Assembly: GCF_023264855.1 (NCBI RefSeq)
Contig: NZ_JAHFUW010000007.1
Coordinates: 1 to 64,000 of the forward strand
Source of the DNA: Herbiconiux sp.
GTDB lineage: Bacteria > Actinomycetota > Actinomycetes > Actinomycetales > Microbacteriaceae
Length of the DNA stretch: 64,000 nt
Direction: 5' to 3'
Of the stretch, positions 43,461-52,641 are shown one piece after another. A program made the translations under genes and the position numbers. The notes beneath the pieces were generated by a model. It had not been told where the DNA came from, did not search any database, and saw only the letters and a program-made list of their open reading frames with translations. The stretch's first letter is position 1. Each line of letters begins with the position of its first letter.

Positions 43461-43523
43461 GTCGAGTGCTCAGCTCTCGGGTGGAGCGAAAACTGTGATT
43501 CCCGCGGAGACCTTCGGGTCGCT

Positions 43524-44513
43524 CTAGAGCTCCAGCACCAGCCTTGGGCAGGCGGCGCGGGAGACGCAGATCATCATGACCTCGTTCGCCTCCTGCTCGT
43601 CGGGGGTGAGCACCGAGTCGCGATGGTCGACCTCGCCCGAGACCACGGGGGTCTCGCAGGTGCCGCAGGTGCCTTCGCGGCACGAGGAGAGCACGAGCAC
43701 GCCGGCCTCCTCGACCACGTCGAGGATCGAGCGGTCCGGCGGCACCTCCAGCGTCACCCCGGTGAGTTCGAGCTCCACCTCGAACGACTCGTGCCGCACG
43801 GGCTCGGTGACCTCGCGCGCCTCGAAGCGCTCCAGGTGCAGCGTGCCCGACGGCCATCCGGCCTCCGTGGCGCGTGCTTCGAGCGCGGTCAGCATCCGTG
43901 CCGGCCCGCAGCAGTAGACGAGGGCGTCCTCGGCGTCGAGGACGGACAGGTCCAGCCGGCGTCCGGCATCCGGCGTGTGCACCGTCACGCGGTCGCCGTA
44001 CTCCCGCACGAGCTCGTCGACGAAGGGCATCCGCTCCAGCGAACGGCCGGCGTAGTCGAGGGTCCAGGATGCTCCGGCGGCCTCCGCGGCCCGGATCATC
44101 GGCAGGATGGGCGTGATCCCGATCCCGCCGGCGATGAACCGGTACCGGGTCGAGGGCGTGGGCGGCACCAGTGCGAAGTGGTTGAGCGGGCCCCGCAGCC
44201 GCAGCGCGGACCCCGCAGTGATGTGGGCGTGCAGGTGCTCCGATCCGCCCCGCCCGTCGGGCTCGCGCAGCACCGCCACCAGGTAGCGGCTGCGGTCGGC
44301 GGGGTCGCCGCAGAGCGAGTACTGCCGTTCGACGCCCGGCTGCACCACCACGTCGAGGTGGGCGCCCGGCGTCCAGGCCGGCAGCAGCGATCCGTCGACC
44401 GCTCGCAACTCGAGCAACACCACGTCTTCGGCGATGACGGAGGCGGATGCGACGACCGCATCGATCTCGGCGAGCGCCGAGGCGCCGGAACCGGCAGAAG
44501 CAGCAGCACTCAT
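43524..44513 (-). CDS. PDR/VanB-type oxidoreductase (FMN/NAD + 2Fe-2S ferredoxin domain)
   Basis: This is a 329-residue reductase that transfers electrons from NAD(P)H to a partner oxygenase. The N-terminal flavin-binding barrel has the RQYSLCGDP motif (RxYS) near residue 70. The NAD-binding domain has FIAGGIGITPILPMI and YCCGPARMLTALEARA. The C-terminal ferredoxin domain has the cluster pattern SSCREGTCGTCET plus a final Cys in MICVSRAACPRLVLEL. This order is that of phthalate dioxygenase reductase/VanB. No oxygenase subunit gene is present in the window, so its partner is missing or distant. ATG 44513 overlaps the stop of the XRE-cupin regulator (ATGA). Confidence 0.92.
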   Translation of the reverse strand: MSAAASAGSGASALAEIDAVVASASVIAEDVVLLELRAVDGSLLPAWTPGAHLDVVVQPGVERQYSLCGDPADRSRYLVAVLREPDGRGGSEHLHAHITAGSALRLRGPLNHFALVPPTPSTRYRFIAGGIGITPILPMIRAAEAAGASWTLDYAGRSLERMPFVDELVREYGDRVTVHTPDAGRRLDLSVLDAEDALVYCCGPARMLTALEARATEAGWPSGTLHLERFEAREVTEPVRHESFEVELELTGVTLEVPPDRSILDVVEEAGVLVLSSCREGTCGTCETPVVSGEVDHRDSVLTPDEQEANEVMMICVSRAACPRLVLEL

Positions 44514-45103
44514 GCGCCCTCCCTCCGCTCTTTCACGATGAACAACTGGTATTCGCCCTCGCCTCGCGAGCACCACCGGTGCAGCGTGCCGCCGGCGTAG
44601 TGGATCGAGTCGCCGGCTTCGAGCTCGAAGGTGCCCTCGTCGCCGAGATCCACGAGCACCGCGCCGCGCACCACGTGCAGGAACTCCGCCTCGTCGTGCC
44701 GGTAGAACTCGCCCAGCGTTCGGTTGCGGCCGCGGAACTCCATCGGCACGAACGGCACGTCGCCGTGCACGAGGATGCGCGCCTCGCCCCCGCCGAAGGG
44801 TCCCTGCGGCCCCTCCATCCGGCGCACCATCGACACCCGGGCGCCGCCGTTGCCGGGAACCAGGTCGTCGGTGGCGGCGGCGATCAGCTCGATCTGGCTG
44901 GAGCCGAGCGCCCGGGCGATCCGCTCCAGCGACACCATGCTCGGGCGGGCCTGACCGCGCTCGAGCTGGCTGAGGAACGGATGCGACAACCCCGCCAGGC
45001 GGGCCAGTTCGACCAGCGTCAGCCCGCGCGCCTGCCGGAACGAGCGGATGCGCGCGCCCAGGCGCACGGTCTGCTCGTCGAGGACGACGCTTCCGGAGGT
45101 GAT
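44510..45103 (-). CDS. XRE-cupin transcriptional regulator
   Basis: This is a regulator of about 185-197 residues with an N-terminal helix-turn-helix (LGARIRSFRQARGLTLVELARLAGLSHPFLSQLERGQARPSMVSLERIARALG). A C-terminal cupin domain (EFYRHDEAEFLHVVRGAVLVDLGDEGTFELEAGDSIHYAGGTLHRW) is the usual effector-binding part. The start is unclear: a strong GAAAGGGG lies six bases before an ATC codon at 45103, the next in-frame standard start is GTG 45067, and upstream GTG codons lie far away without a binding site. I give the ATC start because of the Shine-Dalgarno sequence. It is divergent from the catabolic operon at 45398 and probably controls it through the 294-base gap, which has no other gene. 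Confidence 0.88.
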   Translation of the reverse strand: MTSGSVVLDEQTVRLGARIRSFRQARGLTLVELARLAGLSHPFLSQLERGQARPSMVSLERIARALGSSQIELIAAATDDLVPGNGGARVSMVRRMEGPQGPFGGGEARILVHGDVPFVPMEFRGRNRTLGEFYRHDEAEFLHVVRGAVLVDLGDEGTFELEAGDSIHYAGGTLHRWCSRGEGEYQLFIVKERREGA

Positions 45104-45397
45104 GGCGAACCCCTTTCGGGACGAGGTGGGACGGCGGTGAAGACAGCGGAGGGGACAGCGGTCGGCACCGCGTTCGATACAGACAGTAACCACGAACTGT
45201 ACGGGGCGCGAAATCGGCTCGAGCGGCAATTTACATTCGGAAATCTTTGCGTTACGTGCTGGAAACGCGCCGTCCGTAGCGTGGCCCATGTTGAAGCCAT
45301 CAACATCCGACCGGCGTCCGCCGGCACCGATCACCCCGACGACGTGATGATCATCACTCGGGCCACCGCGCCCAGGATTCCTGTGGGGAGACGATCG

Positions 45398-46753
45398 ATG
45401 ACCACGCTTCCCCGCCCCCTCCGGCACCTGCGGAACGCGCGGCTCGCCGACGGTTCGATCGTCGACGTGGAGCTGTCGGGATCCCTCGTGCGCTCGGTGC
45501 GGCCCGCCGGGTCGACGGATGCGGGCACCTCTGCCACGGCGACGACCGCCGACGCGGCATCCGGAGCCGCCGCCGACACTCTCGACCTCGACGGCTTCCT
45601 GCTGCTCACCGCCCCCGCCGAGCCGCACGCCCACCTGGACAAGGCGCTCTCCTGGGATCTGATCGACCCCCCGATGGGCGACCTCGGCCTCGCGATCGAC
45701 TCCTGGAAGCGCTACAGCGCCGTGATGACCGTCGACAGCATCGCCGACCGGGCCCGCAGCCAGGCACTGGCGATGCTGCAGAACGGCACCACCGCCATCC
45801 GCTGCCACGTCGACATCCTGCAGGGCGACCAGCCGATGCGCGGGGTGCAGGCCTTGCTGCGGGTGCGCGACGAGCTGCGCGGGATCGTCGACATCGAGCT
45901 CACCGCCCTCGCCGGCCCCACGGTTCCGGATGCGCACATCCACGAGGCCCTCGACCTCGGCGTCGAGCTCGTGGGCGGCGCCCCGCACCTGGCCGACGAC
46001 CCCGACGCCGATCTGCGCCGGCTGCTGGCGATCGCCGAGCGCCGCTCCCGCGGTGTCGACATGCACACCGACGAGAGCCTGCACGGCGCCGTGACGATGC
46101 ACACCCTCGCCGAGGTGGTGCGCGACTGGCCCGCGAGCCGCCCCGTCACCGCCGGGCACTGCGTGCGCCTGGGCACCCTCGAGCCGGTCGAGCTCGACGC
46201 GGTCATCCGCGAGATGGTGCTGAGCAACATCGGCGTGGTGACGCTGCCGATCACGAACCTCTATCTGCAGGGTTGGGAGCATCCGGTCTCCACGCCTCGC
46301 GGTCTCACCGCCGTGCGCGCCCTGCTCGACGCGGGCGTTCGCCTGGGTGCGGGCGCCGACAACGTGCGCGACCCCTTCAACCCGGTCGGCCGCAGCGACG
46401 CGCTGGAGACGGCTTCGCTGCTGGTGACCGCCGGGCACCTCACGCTCGACGAGGCCTATGCCGCCGTGTCCGACGGGGCACGTTCGGTGATGAGCCTCCC
46501 CGCGGCAGGCGTCGCGGTGGGCGCGAAGGCGGAGCTGCTGGCCGTGCGCGGCGGCAGCCTCTCGGACGTCATCGCCAACGCGCCCGCCGACCGGTACGTC
46601 GTGCACGAGGGCCGCCTCGTCGCCCAGAGCGAGGTGCGGCGGCAGATCGCCCTCCCCGCAGCCTCCTCGATGTCGGAGGGTGCTCCTACGGTGAGCATCA
46701 CTCAGCAAACCCCGTCCGCCCCCGCCCCCGATCCCATTCTCGAAACGAGGTGA
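45398..46753 (+). CDS. Cytosine deaminase-like amidohydrolase
   Basis: This is a 451-residue metal-dependent amidohydrolase. Metal and catalytic sites follow the cytosine deaminase (CodA) pattern: HAH in EPHAHLDKALSWDL, the second His/Glu region DMHTDESLHGA, VTAGHCVRLG with the third His, and the metal Asp in LGAGADNVRDPFNPVGRSD. ADNVRDPF is a strong CodA-group marker. The enzyme should hydrolyse a cyclic amidine or amide; cytosine itself is only one option. GGGGAG precedes ATG 45398. It is the first gene of an operon with an ABC importer and further catabolic enzymes, so the importer probably brings in its substrate or a precursor. Confidence 0.9.
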   Translation: MTTLPRPLRHLRNARLADGSIVDVELSGSLVRSVRPAGSTDAGTSATATTADAASGAAADTLDLDGFLLLTAPAEPHAHLDKALSWDLIDPPMGDLGLAIDSWKRYSAVMTVDSIADRARSQALAMLQNGTTAIRCHVDILQGDQPMRGVQALLRVRDELRGIVDIELTALAGPTVPDAHIHEALDLGVELVGGAPHLADDPDADLRRLLAIAERRSRGVDMHTDESLHGAVTMHTLAEVVRDWPASRPVTAGHCVRLGTLEPVELDAVIREMVLSNIGVVTLPITNLYLQGWEHPVSTPRGLTAVRALLDAGVRLGAGADNVRDPFNPVGRSDALETASLLVTAGHLTLDEAYAAVSDGARSVMSLPAAGVAVGAKAELLAVRGGSLSDVIANAPADRYVVHEGRLVAQSEVRRQIALPAASSMSEGAPTVSITQQTPSAPAPDPILETR

Positions 46754-46761
46754 GAAGCTCC

Positions 46762-47535
46762 ATGTCCATCGCCACCCCGCCTGTCGCTCCCACGACCACG
46801 ACCGACCAGCTGCTGCATTTCGACGACGTCGCGATGACGTTCCCGAACGGCACCACGGCGCTCTCCGGAGTGTCCCTGACCGTCAACCGCGGCGAGTTCG
46901 TCACCGTCGTCGGCCCCTCCGGCTGCGGCAAGTCGACGCTGCTCCGGATCGCCTCCGGCCTCACCCCGGCCACGGAGGGCACGACGCAGGTCGACACCAG
47001 CCGCATCGGCTACGTGTTCCAGGATGCGACGCTCCTCCCGTGGCGCGACGTGCAGTCGAACGTCGAGCTGCTCGCCGAGCTGAACGGCAAGCCGAAGAAG
47101 GAACGGCAGAAGACCGCCAAGGAAGCGATCGACCTGGTGGGGCTCACCGGCTTCGAGAAGCACCTGCCCCGCACGCTCTCCGGCGGCATGAAGATGCGCA
47201 CCTCGCTGGCGCGCTCGCTCACGCTCGACCCCGAGCTGTTCCTGTTCGACGAGCCGTTCGGCGCCCTCGACGAGATCACCCGCGAGCGCCTGAACGACGA
47301 GCTGATCAAGCTCTTCACCGAGCAGCAGTTCGCCGGCCTGTTCATCACCCACTCCGTGTCGGAGGCGGTCTACCTCTCCACCAAGGTGGTCGTCATGTCG
47401 GGCCGCCCCGGCAAGATCGTCGACGAGTTCCCGGTGGAGTTCCCGTTCCCCCGCGACCCCGAGATCCGCTTCACCGCCGAGTTCGCCGAACTCTGCGGCC
47501 AGGTCTCCCACGCTCTCCGAGAAGGTCACCACTGA
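46762..47535 (+). CDS. ABC transporter ATP-binding protein (nitrate/taurine/thiamine-precursor type)
   Basis: This is a 257-residue ATPase. Walker A is GPSGCGKSTLL (near residue 50), the Q-loop VFQDATLLPWRDV, the signature LSGGMKMRTSLARSL, Walker B LFLFDEPFGALDE, and the switch His FITHSVSEAVYLS. The Q-loop with LPW and the C-terminal FPFPRDPEIR are typical of the NitT/TauT (SsuB-like) importers for small organic nitrogen or sulfur compounds. It begins eight bases after the amidohydrolase stop. Its last base is shared with the permease start (TGATG). Confidence 0.95.
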   Translation: MSIATPPVAPTTTTDQLLHFDDVAMTFPNGTTALSGVSLTVNRGEFVTVVGPSGCGKSTLLRIASGLTPATEGTTQVDTSRIGYVFQDATLLPWRDVQSNVELLAELNGKPKKERQKTAKEAIDLVGLTGFEKHLPRTLSGGMKMRTSLARSLTLDPELFLFDEPFGALDEITRERLNDELIKLFTEQQFAGLFITHSVSEAVYLSTKVVVMSGRPGKIVDEFPVEFPFPRDPEIRFTAEFAELCGQVSHALREGHH

Positions 47536-48386
47536 TGACGACGACACCTCCCGCTCCCCCGAAGAACCGCACGCTGATGCGGCCGGCCACGGTCACTCCG
47601 ACCAAGAAGAAGTCGGCCACCTGGGTGCCGCCGGTGCTGGTGGCCCTCGGCATCATCGCCATCTGGTACCTCGTCTCCTACGTGGTGCTCGACGACAAGC
47701 GCCGCTTCCTGCTGCCGCCCCCTCACGAGGTGTTCACCGAGGCCTTCTTCCAGCCCGACGTGTTCAGCGACATCATGGTGGCGCTCGGCCGCACCGCCGT
47801 GGTGGCCCTGGTGGGCCTCGCGATCGCGATGATCATCGGCATCGGCTGGGCCATCGCGATGAGCCAGGCGCGCTGGATCGAGCGCTCGACGTTCCCCTAC
47901 GCCGTCATCCTGCAGTGCATCCCGATCCTCGCCCTGGTGCCGCTGATCGGCTTCTGGTTCGGCTTCGACTACCCGGCCCGCATCATCGTCTGCGTGATGA
48001 TCGCGTTGTTCCCGATGGTGTCGAACACCCTGTTCGGGCTGCAGTCGGTCGACAAGGGCCAGCGCGAGCTGTTCCAGCTGCAGAAGGCGTCCCGCTGGAC
48101 GGTGCTCACCAAGCTCGAGTTCCCGGCCGCCCTGCCCGCCATCTTCGCGGGCATGCGGATCTCCGCCGGTCTCGCCGTGGTCGGCGCGATCGTGGGCGAC
48201 TACTTCTTCCGCCGCGGCGAGCCGGGTCTCGGGTCGCTCATCTCGAACTACCAGTCCCGGGTGCAGTCGGCCGAACTCTTCGCCGCCATCATCACGGCTT
48301 CGCTGTTCGGCGTGCTGATCTTCATCCTCTTCGGCTGGCTCGGCAAGCGGGTCGTCGGCAAATGGTACGACTTCTCCGCCAGCTGA
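47535..48386 (+). CDS. ABC transporter permease (NitT/TauT type)
   Basis: This is a 283-residue inner-membrane subunit. A basic N-terminus leads to six predicted helices, starting WVPPVLVALGIIAIWYLVSYVVL. The permease-ATPase coupling motif (EAA loop) appears around LQLQKASRWTVLTKLEFPAALPAIFAGMRISAGLAVVGAIVGDYFFRRGEPGLG in the region 180-235. The segment QCIPILALVPLIGFWFGFD is characteristic of SsuC/ThiX-like permeases. The start codon overlaps the ATPase stop. Only one permease gene is present, so it should form a homodimer. Confidence 0.94.
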   Translation: MTTTPPAPPKNRTLMRPATVTPTKKKSATWVPPVLVALGIIAIWYLVSYVVLDDKRRFLLPPPHEVFTEAFFQPDVFSDIMVALGRTAVVALVGLAIAMIIGIGWAIAMSQARWIERSTFPYAVILQCIPILALVPLIGFWFGFDYPARIIVCVMIALFPMVSNTLFGLQSVDKGQRELFQLQKASRWTVLTKLEFPAALPAIFAGMRISAGLAVVGAIVGDYFFRRGEPGLGSLISNYQSRVQSAELFAAIITASLFGVLIFILFGWLGKRVVGKWYDFSAS

Positions 48387-48484
48387 TCCCCCGCCGGCCT
48401 ATCCCCCGCCGGCCCTGCCGGCCCACAGCGTTCCACCGCACCACCGCACCATCCCTCCCTGCACCACAGACACAAGGAGTAGAC

Positions 48485-49663
48485 ATGCGCAGCACCCGAA
48501 CACGGCTCATCCTCACCACCGGCCTCGTGGCCACCACCGCCCTCGCCCTCGCCGCCTGCAGCAGCGGATCCTCGGCGAGCGACGGATCCACGGCATCCGC
48601 CGATCTCACCATCGGCTCGGTCGACCTCGCGGCAGCCGGCTGTCCGGCGAAGGTCGTCATCCAGACCGACTGGAACCCCGAGTCGGAGCACGGTCACCTG
48701 TACCAGCTGCTCGGTCCCGACCCCGTGATCGACTCGGACAACAAGCTCGTCTCCGGCCCGCTCTACTCGGCCGGCGAGTACACCGGCGTCGACGTCGAGA
48801 TCCGCTCCGGCGGGCCGGCGATCGGCTTCCAGACCGTCTCCAGCCAGATGTACACCGACCCCGACATCATGCTCGGCTACGTCACCACCGACGAGGCCGT
48901 GCTGCTCTCGGCCGACATGCCCACCACGGCCGTGTTCGCGCCGCTTGACATCAGCCCGCTGATGGTGATGTGGGATCCGGAGACCTACCCCGACGCGAAG
49001 ACCATCGAAGACGTCGTGAAGGCCGGCGCCGTGGTGCGCTACTTCGGCGGATCGGCGTACATGGAGTACCTCAACACCACGAACATCATCCCCACCGCGC
49101 AGGCCGACGGCAGCTACGACGGAACCCCCGCCAGCTTCATCGCCTCGGGCGGAAAAGACGCCCAGCAGGGCTTCGCCTCGGCCGAGCCCTACATCTACGA
49201 GAACGAGGTCGCCGACTGGATGAAGCCGGTCGCGTACCAGCTCATCAACGACACCGGCTACGAGGCGTACCAGTCGGCGATGGCGGTGCGCACGGACGAC
49301 CTGGCTGCCGACAGCGACTGCCTCAAGGCGCTCGTGCCCGTGCTGCAGCAGGCGGAGGTCGACTACTTCGCCGACCCGGCGCCGGTCAACACGATGATCC
49401 TCGACCTGGTCGAGAAGTTCGACACCGGCTGGGTCTACTCTCAGGGCGTGGCCGACTACTCGGTGAAGACGATGATCGACGAGGGCATCGTGGGCAACGG
49501 CCCGAACGACACCATCGGCGACTTCGACGACAAGCGCATGGGGACCTTCTTCGACACGGTCGTGCCGATCTTCTCGGGTCTCGGCACTCCCCCGTCCGAC
49601 GGGCTCGCGGTGGACGACATCTACACCAACGAGTTCATCGACACCTCCATCGGCCTGAAGTAG
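48485..49663 (+). CDS. ABC transporter substrate-binding lipoprotein
   Basis: This is a 392-residue secreted receptor for the importer. A signal peptide (MRSTRTRLILTTGLVATTALALAAC) ends in the lipobox ALAAC at Cys25, so it is lipid-anchored. After a Ser/Gly-rich linker comes a type 2 periplasmic-binding fold starting AKVVIQTDWNPESEHGHLYQLLG, comparable to the NMT1/SsuA group that often binds pyrimidine-like or sulfonate ligands. The mature protein is acidic. AAGGAG precedes ATG 48485. It follows the permease with a 98-base spacer rich in GCCGGCC repeats, which may allow higher expression of the receptor. Confidence 0.93.
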   Translation: MRSTRTRLILTTGLVATTALALAACSSGSSASDGSTASADLTIGSVDLAAAGCPAKVVIQTDWNPESEHGHLYQLLGPDPVIDSDNKLVSGPLYSAGEYTGVDVEIRSGGPAIGFQTVSSQMYTDPDIMLGYVTTDEAVLLSADMPTTAVFAPLDISPLMVMWDPETYPDAKTIEDVVKAGAVVRYFGGSAYMEYLNTTNIIPTAQADGSYDGTPASFIASGGKDAQQGFASAEPYIYENEVADWMKPVAYQLINDTGYEAYQSAMAVRTDDLAADSDCLKALVPVLQQAEVDYFADPAPVNTMILDLVEKFDTGWVYSQGVADYSVKTMIDEGIVGNGPNDTIGDFDDKRMGTFFDTVVPIFSGLGTPPSDGLAVDDIYTNEFIDTSIGLK

Positions 49664-49711
49664 CCGACCGAGCACCGGCCCCTCCACCGCGAACAGAAAG
49701 CAGCTGAGACC

Positions 49712-50485
49712 ATGACGCTCCCATCCGTGACGGAGCAGCGCGCTCCGAGTCGACGACTCGAGGGCACGCGGATGCTCGTCACGGGTGGGGCGCGTGGGAT
49801 CGGCGCCGCCATCGCCCGGCGCTGCACCGCCGAGGGCGCCGAGGTGGTGGTGCTCGACCGTCTGGCCGAGCAGGGTTCCGCCTTCGCCCAGGAGATCGGC
49901 TGCCACTTCGTGCCGGTCGACCTGGGCGACCAGGCGAACACCGAAGACGCCTTCGGCACAGCGCTCGAGAAGCTCGGCGGAATCGACGTGCTCGTGAACA
50001 ACGCGGGCATCCTGCGCTTCGCACCGCTGCTGGAGATCACGGTGCAGGAGTGGGAGACGATGTTCGCCATCAACACCACGGCGATGCTGATCACCACCCA
50101 GCTCGCCGCCCGCTCGATGATCGCGGCCGGCACCGGCGGCAAGGTCGTCAACATGGCCAGCATGGCCGGCAAGACCGGCGGAGCGGGCCAGGGGCACTAC
50201 GCCGCGTCCAAGTCGGCCGTGATCGCCCTGACCCGGGTGACCGCGCTCGAACTCGGCGCATCCGGGATCACCGCCAACTGCATCTGCCCGGGCTACGTGC
50301 TCACCGAGATGGGCGCCGACACCCGCACCGCGGACGACGTGGCCGAGTGGTCGTCGTACTCGCCGCTCGGGCGGCTGGCCGACCCGGCCGACGTGGCCGG
50401 CGTCGCCGCGTTCCTCGCCTCGGCCGACTCGGACTACATGACCGGGCAGGCCCTCAACGTCACCGGCGGGATGCTCATGTCCTGA
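49712..50485 (+). CDS. Short-chain dehydrogenase/reductase (SDR)
   Basis: This is a 257-residue NAD(P)-dependent oxidoreductase of the classical SDR type. It has the cofactor motif VTGGARGIGAAIA (near residue 24), VLDRL with Asp after the second strand (favouring NAD), VNNAGILRF, the catalytic Ser in MASMAGKTGG, and YAASKSAV with the Tyr-x-x-x-Lys pair. PGYVLTEMGADT and a C-terminal LNVTGGMLMS complete it. The closest group by pattern is the FabG/acetoin-diacetyl-reductase-like enzymes. It is part of the catabolic operon and should oxidise or reduce an alcohol/ketone intermediate. The substrate is unknown. Confidence 0.93.
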   Translation: MTLPSVTEQRAPSRRLEGTRMLVTGGARGIGAAIARRCTAEGAEVVVLDRLAEQGSAFAQEIGCHFVPVDLGDQANTEDAFGTALEKLGGIDVLVNNAGILRFAPLLEITVQEWETMFAINTTAMLITTQLAARSMIAAGTGGKVVNMASMAGKTGGAGQGHYAASKSAVIALTRVTALELGASGITANCICPGYVLTEMGADTRTADDVAEWSSYSPLGRLADPADVAGVAAFLASADSDYMTGQALNVTGGMLMS

Positions 50486-50536
50486 GCAGCCCCGCCTTCT
50501 CTCACATCCGCTCTACCGCGCCAAAGGATCCGCCGC

Positions 50537-51868
50537 ATGACCAGCCCTGAAGACATCACCGCCCTCGCCGCCGAACTCGCCGGTATCCTGGGAGAGCGAG
50601 GCGTCAGCACCGAACTGCGCGGGCGCGAGAAGGCCTCGGTCGACGGGGCGAAGATGTCCCCCATCCTCGCCGAGCAGCTGCCGCTCGGCCTCGCCGACAT
50701 CGTCGCGTTCCCCACGAACGCCGAACAGATCGCCCAGGTCGTCGCGGCCGCCGTGCGCCATGGCGTCTCCGTGACGCCGCGCGGCAAGGGCACGGGCAAC
50801 TACGGGCAGGCCATCCCGCTGGAGGGCGGGCTCGTGCTCGACATGTCCAAGGCCCGCGCGGTCACCGAGGTGGGTGACGGCTGGCTCACCGCCGAAGCCG
50901 GAACGCCCATGGTCACGATCGAGCAGGCGGCGCGGGAGAGCGGGCAGCAGATCCTGATGTACCCGTCCACCGCGCAGTCCTCCATCGGCGGTTTTCTGTC
51001 GGGCGGCTCCGGCGGCACCGGCTCCATCAAGCACGGCTCGAACATGAGCGGCGACTACGTGCTCGCGCTCGACGTGGTCTACGCCTCCCCCGTGCCCGAA
51101 CTGGTGCACGTCGAGGGCGCCGAGGCGCAGCCGTTCGTGCACACCTACGGCACCGCGGGCATCATCGCCCGAGCCACCATCGCACTCGAGCCGATGCAGG
51201 ACTGGCGCGGCTTCTACGCCAGCTTCCCCACCTTCGAGCAGGCCACGTCGATCCTGCGCCAGGTCGGATGGCTCGAGCCCACCCCCCGGCTGGTCTCGGC
51301 CGACCTGCCCCGGATCGCGGATGCTTTGCCCGCCGACGATGCCATCCCGAAGGGGCGCGCGTCGCTGCGCGCCATCCTCGACGCCGCCACGATCGAGGCG
51401 GCCACCGCTCTCGTCGAGGGCGCCGGCGGCCGGGTCGAAGAGGTGCGCGAGGGCCCGCAGTCCACGGTGAAGATCTCGATGCTCTCCTACAATCACCCGA
51501 TCGAGTGGCTGCAGAAGTCGGTTCCCGACGAGAGCTGGTTCCACGTCGAGGTCTCGGGCGACGCGCTCGTCGACCGGCTCGACGAGGTGCACGCCGTCTA
51601 CCCCGGCGGCCTGCTGCACATCGAGGCCCAGCGCGACTACCCGATCGGTATGCTCGCGGCACCCTACGTCAGCCCCGAGGCCGTCTACGAGGGCTTCGAA
51701 CGCCTGCTCGCCATCGACGTCGGCTACCACAGCCCGCACCAGTGGTTCGTCGACCACCAGGTGGAGCGCACGCGCGCCCTGGCCGCGGACACCGATCCCG
51801 ACGGCCTCCTGAACCCCGGCAAGCTTCCGCCCGAGGGCGCCCTGCTCGGCCCGGAGAAGCGCGCATGA
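50537..51868 (+). CDS. FAD-binding (VAO/GlcD-type) oxidoreductase
   Basis: This is a 443-residue flavoprotein. The PCMH-type FAD domain is clear: ADIVAFPTNAEQIAQVVAAAVRHGVSVTPRGKGTGNYGQAIPLEGGLVLDMSK and TAEAGTPMVTIEQAARESGQQILMYPS, then SSIGGFLSGGSGGTGSIKHGSN. The C-terminal part ends DPDGLLNPGKLPPE, the NPGK flavin-contact motif of this family. It is similar in type to glycolate oxidase GlcD and alkyldihydroxyacetone-type oxidases. In the operon it may oxidise a hydroxy acid made after ring opening, which is inference. Its TGA overlaps the ATG of the creatininase gene. Confidence 0.92.
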   Translation: MTSPEDITALAAELAGILGERGVSTELRGREKASVDGAKMSPILAEQLPLGLADIVAFPTNAEQIAQVVAAAVRHGVSVTPRGKGTGNYGQAIPLEGGLVLDMSKARAVTEVGDGWLTAEAGTPMVTIEQAARESGQQILMYPSTAQSSIGGFLSGGSGGTGSIKHGSNMSGDYVLALDVVYASPVPELVHVEGAEAQPFVHTYGTAGIIARATIALEPMQDWRGFYASFPTFEQATSILRQVGWLEPTPRLVSADLPRIADALPADDAIPKGRASLRAILDAATIEAATALVEGAGGRVEEVREGPQSTVKISMLSYNHPIEWLQKSVPDESWFHVEVSGDALVDRLDEVHAVYPGGLLHIEAQRDYPIGMLAAPYVSPEAVYEGFERLLAIDVGYHSPHQWFVDHQVERTRALAADTDPDGLLNPGKLPPEGALLGPEKRA

Positions 51869-52641
51869 GCCGCCGTCTAGTCGAGCTGTCCGGCACGGCG
51901 GCCACGGCTGCGCTGTCCGACGACTCCGTCATCGTGCTCCCCACCGGCGCCATCGAGCACCACGGTCCGCATCTGCCTCTGATGACCGACTACCTGATCG
52001 CCGACAGCGTCGCGAACGCCGCCGTCGAGCAGGCGGCCGCCGAGGGCCACGACGTCTGGATCCTGCCGACCCTCGCCTACACCAAGTCCGACGAGCACCA
52101 CTGGGCATCCGGCACGATGTGGATCAGCTGGGACACGCTGATGCAGACCGTCGTCGAACTCGGCAACTCCATCGCCGCGACCCCCGCCCGCAAGCTCGTG
52201 TTCTTCAACGGGCACGGCGGCAACCTGGCACTGCTGCAGGTGGCCTGCCGCGAGCTGCGCCGCCGCTTCGGGCTGCAGACCTTCCTGATGGGCGCCACCG
52301 TGCCCGCCGGCGCGCACGACGGGCCCGAAGAGCTCGGTCTCGGCATCCACGCCGGTCACGCCGAGACCTCGCTGGTGCTGCACCTGCGGCCCGAGCTGGT
52401 CGATCTCTCGCTCGCCGAGCGCAGCGTGCCGGAGCATCTCGCCGGCTACGAGCACATCGGCTTCAAGAAGCGGGTCACCTTCGGCTGGCTCTCCAACGAC
52501 TTCGCCACCAACGGCACACTCGGCGACCCGACCGGCGCAACGGCCGCCTACGGCGCCGAGTTGTTCGATGCGGCGGTCGCCGACTCGGTCGCCGCCTTCG
52601 CCGAGATCGCCCGCTTCGACGCCGCGGGCGGGGCGGCGTGA
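51865..52641 (+). CDS. Creatininase family protein
   Basis: This is a 258-residue metal-dependent amidohydrolase. The metal-binding motif LPTGAIEHHGPHLPLMTD supplies Glu, His and Asp ligands. FFNGHGGNLALLQVACREL holds the N-G-H-G-G-N hallmark, and GIHAGHAETSLVLHLRPELV supplies the further His/Glu. All expected ligands for the binuclear creatininase site are present. The family includes creatinine amidohydrolase, MftE peptidases and FAPy deformylase, so the substrate (cyclic amide, formamide or peptide) is open. ATG 51865 overlaps the upstream stop and its own stop overlaps the next gene, so it is tightly coupled within the operon. Confidence 0.93.
   Translation: MSRRLVELSGTAATAALSDDSVIVLPTGAIEHHGPHLPLMTDYLIADSVANAAVEQAAAEGHDVWILPTLAYTKSDEHHWASGTMWISWDTLMQTVVELGNSIAATPARKLVFFNGHGGNLALLQVACRELRRRFGLQTFLMGATVPAGAHDGPEELGLGIHAGHAETSLVLHLRPELVDLSLAERSVPEHLAGYEHIGFKKRVTFGWLSNDFATNGTLGDPTGATAAYGAELFDAAVADSVAAFAEIARFDAAGGAA

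Noticed and set aside
45104-45397. Riboswitch in the 294-base gap before the catabolic operon
   Set aside because: I looked for purine, TPP and similar conserved cores and saw none; the gap shows only AT-richer promoter-like sequence around 45220-45290.
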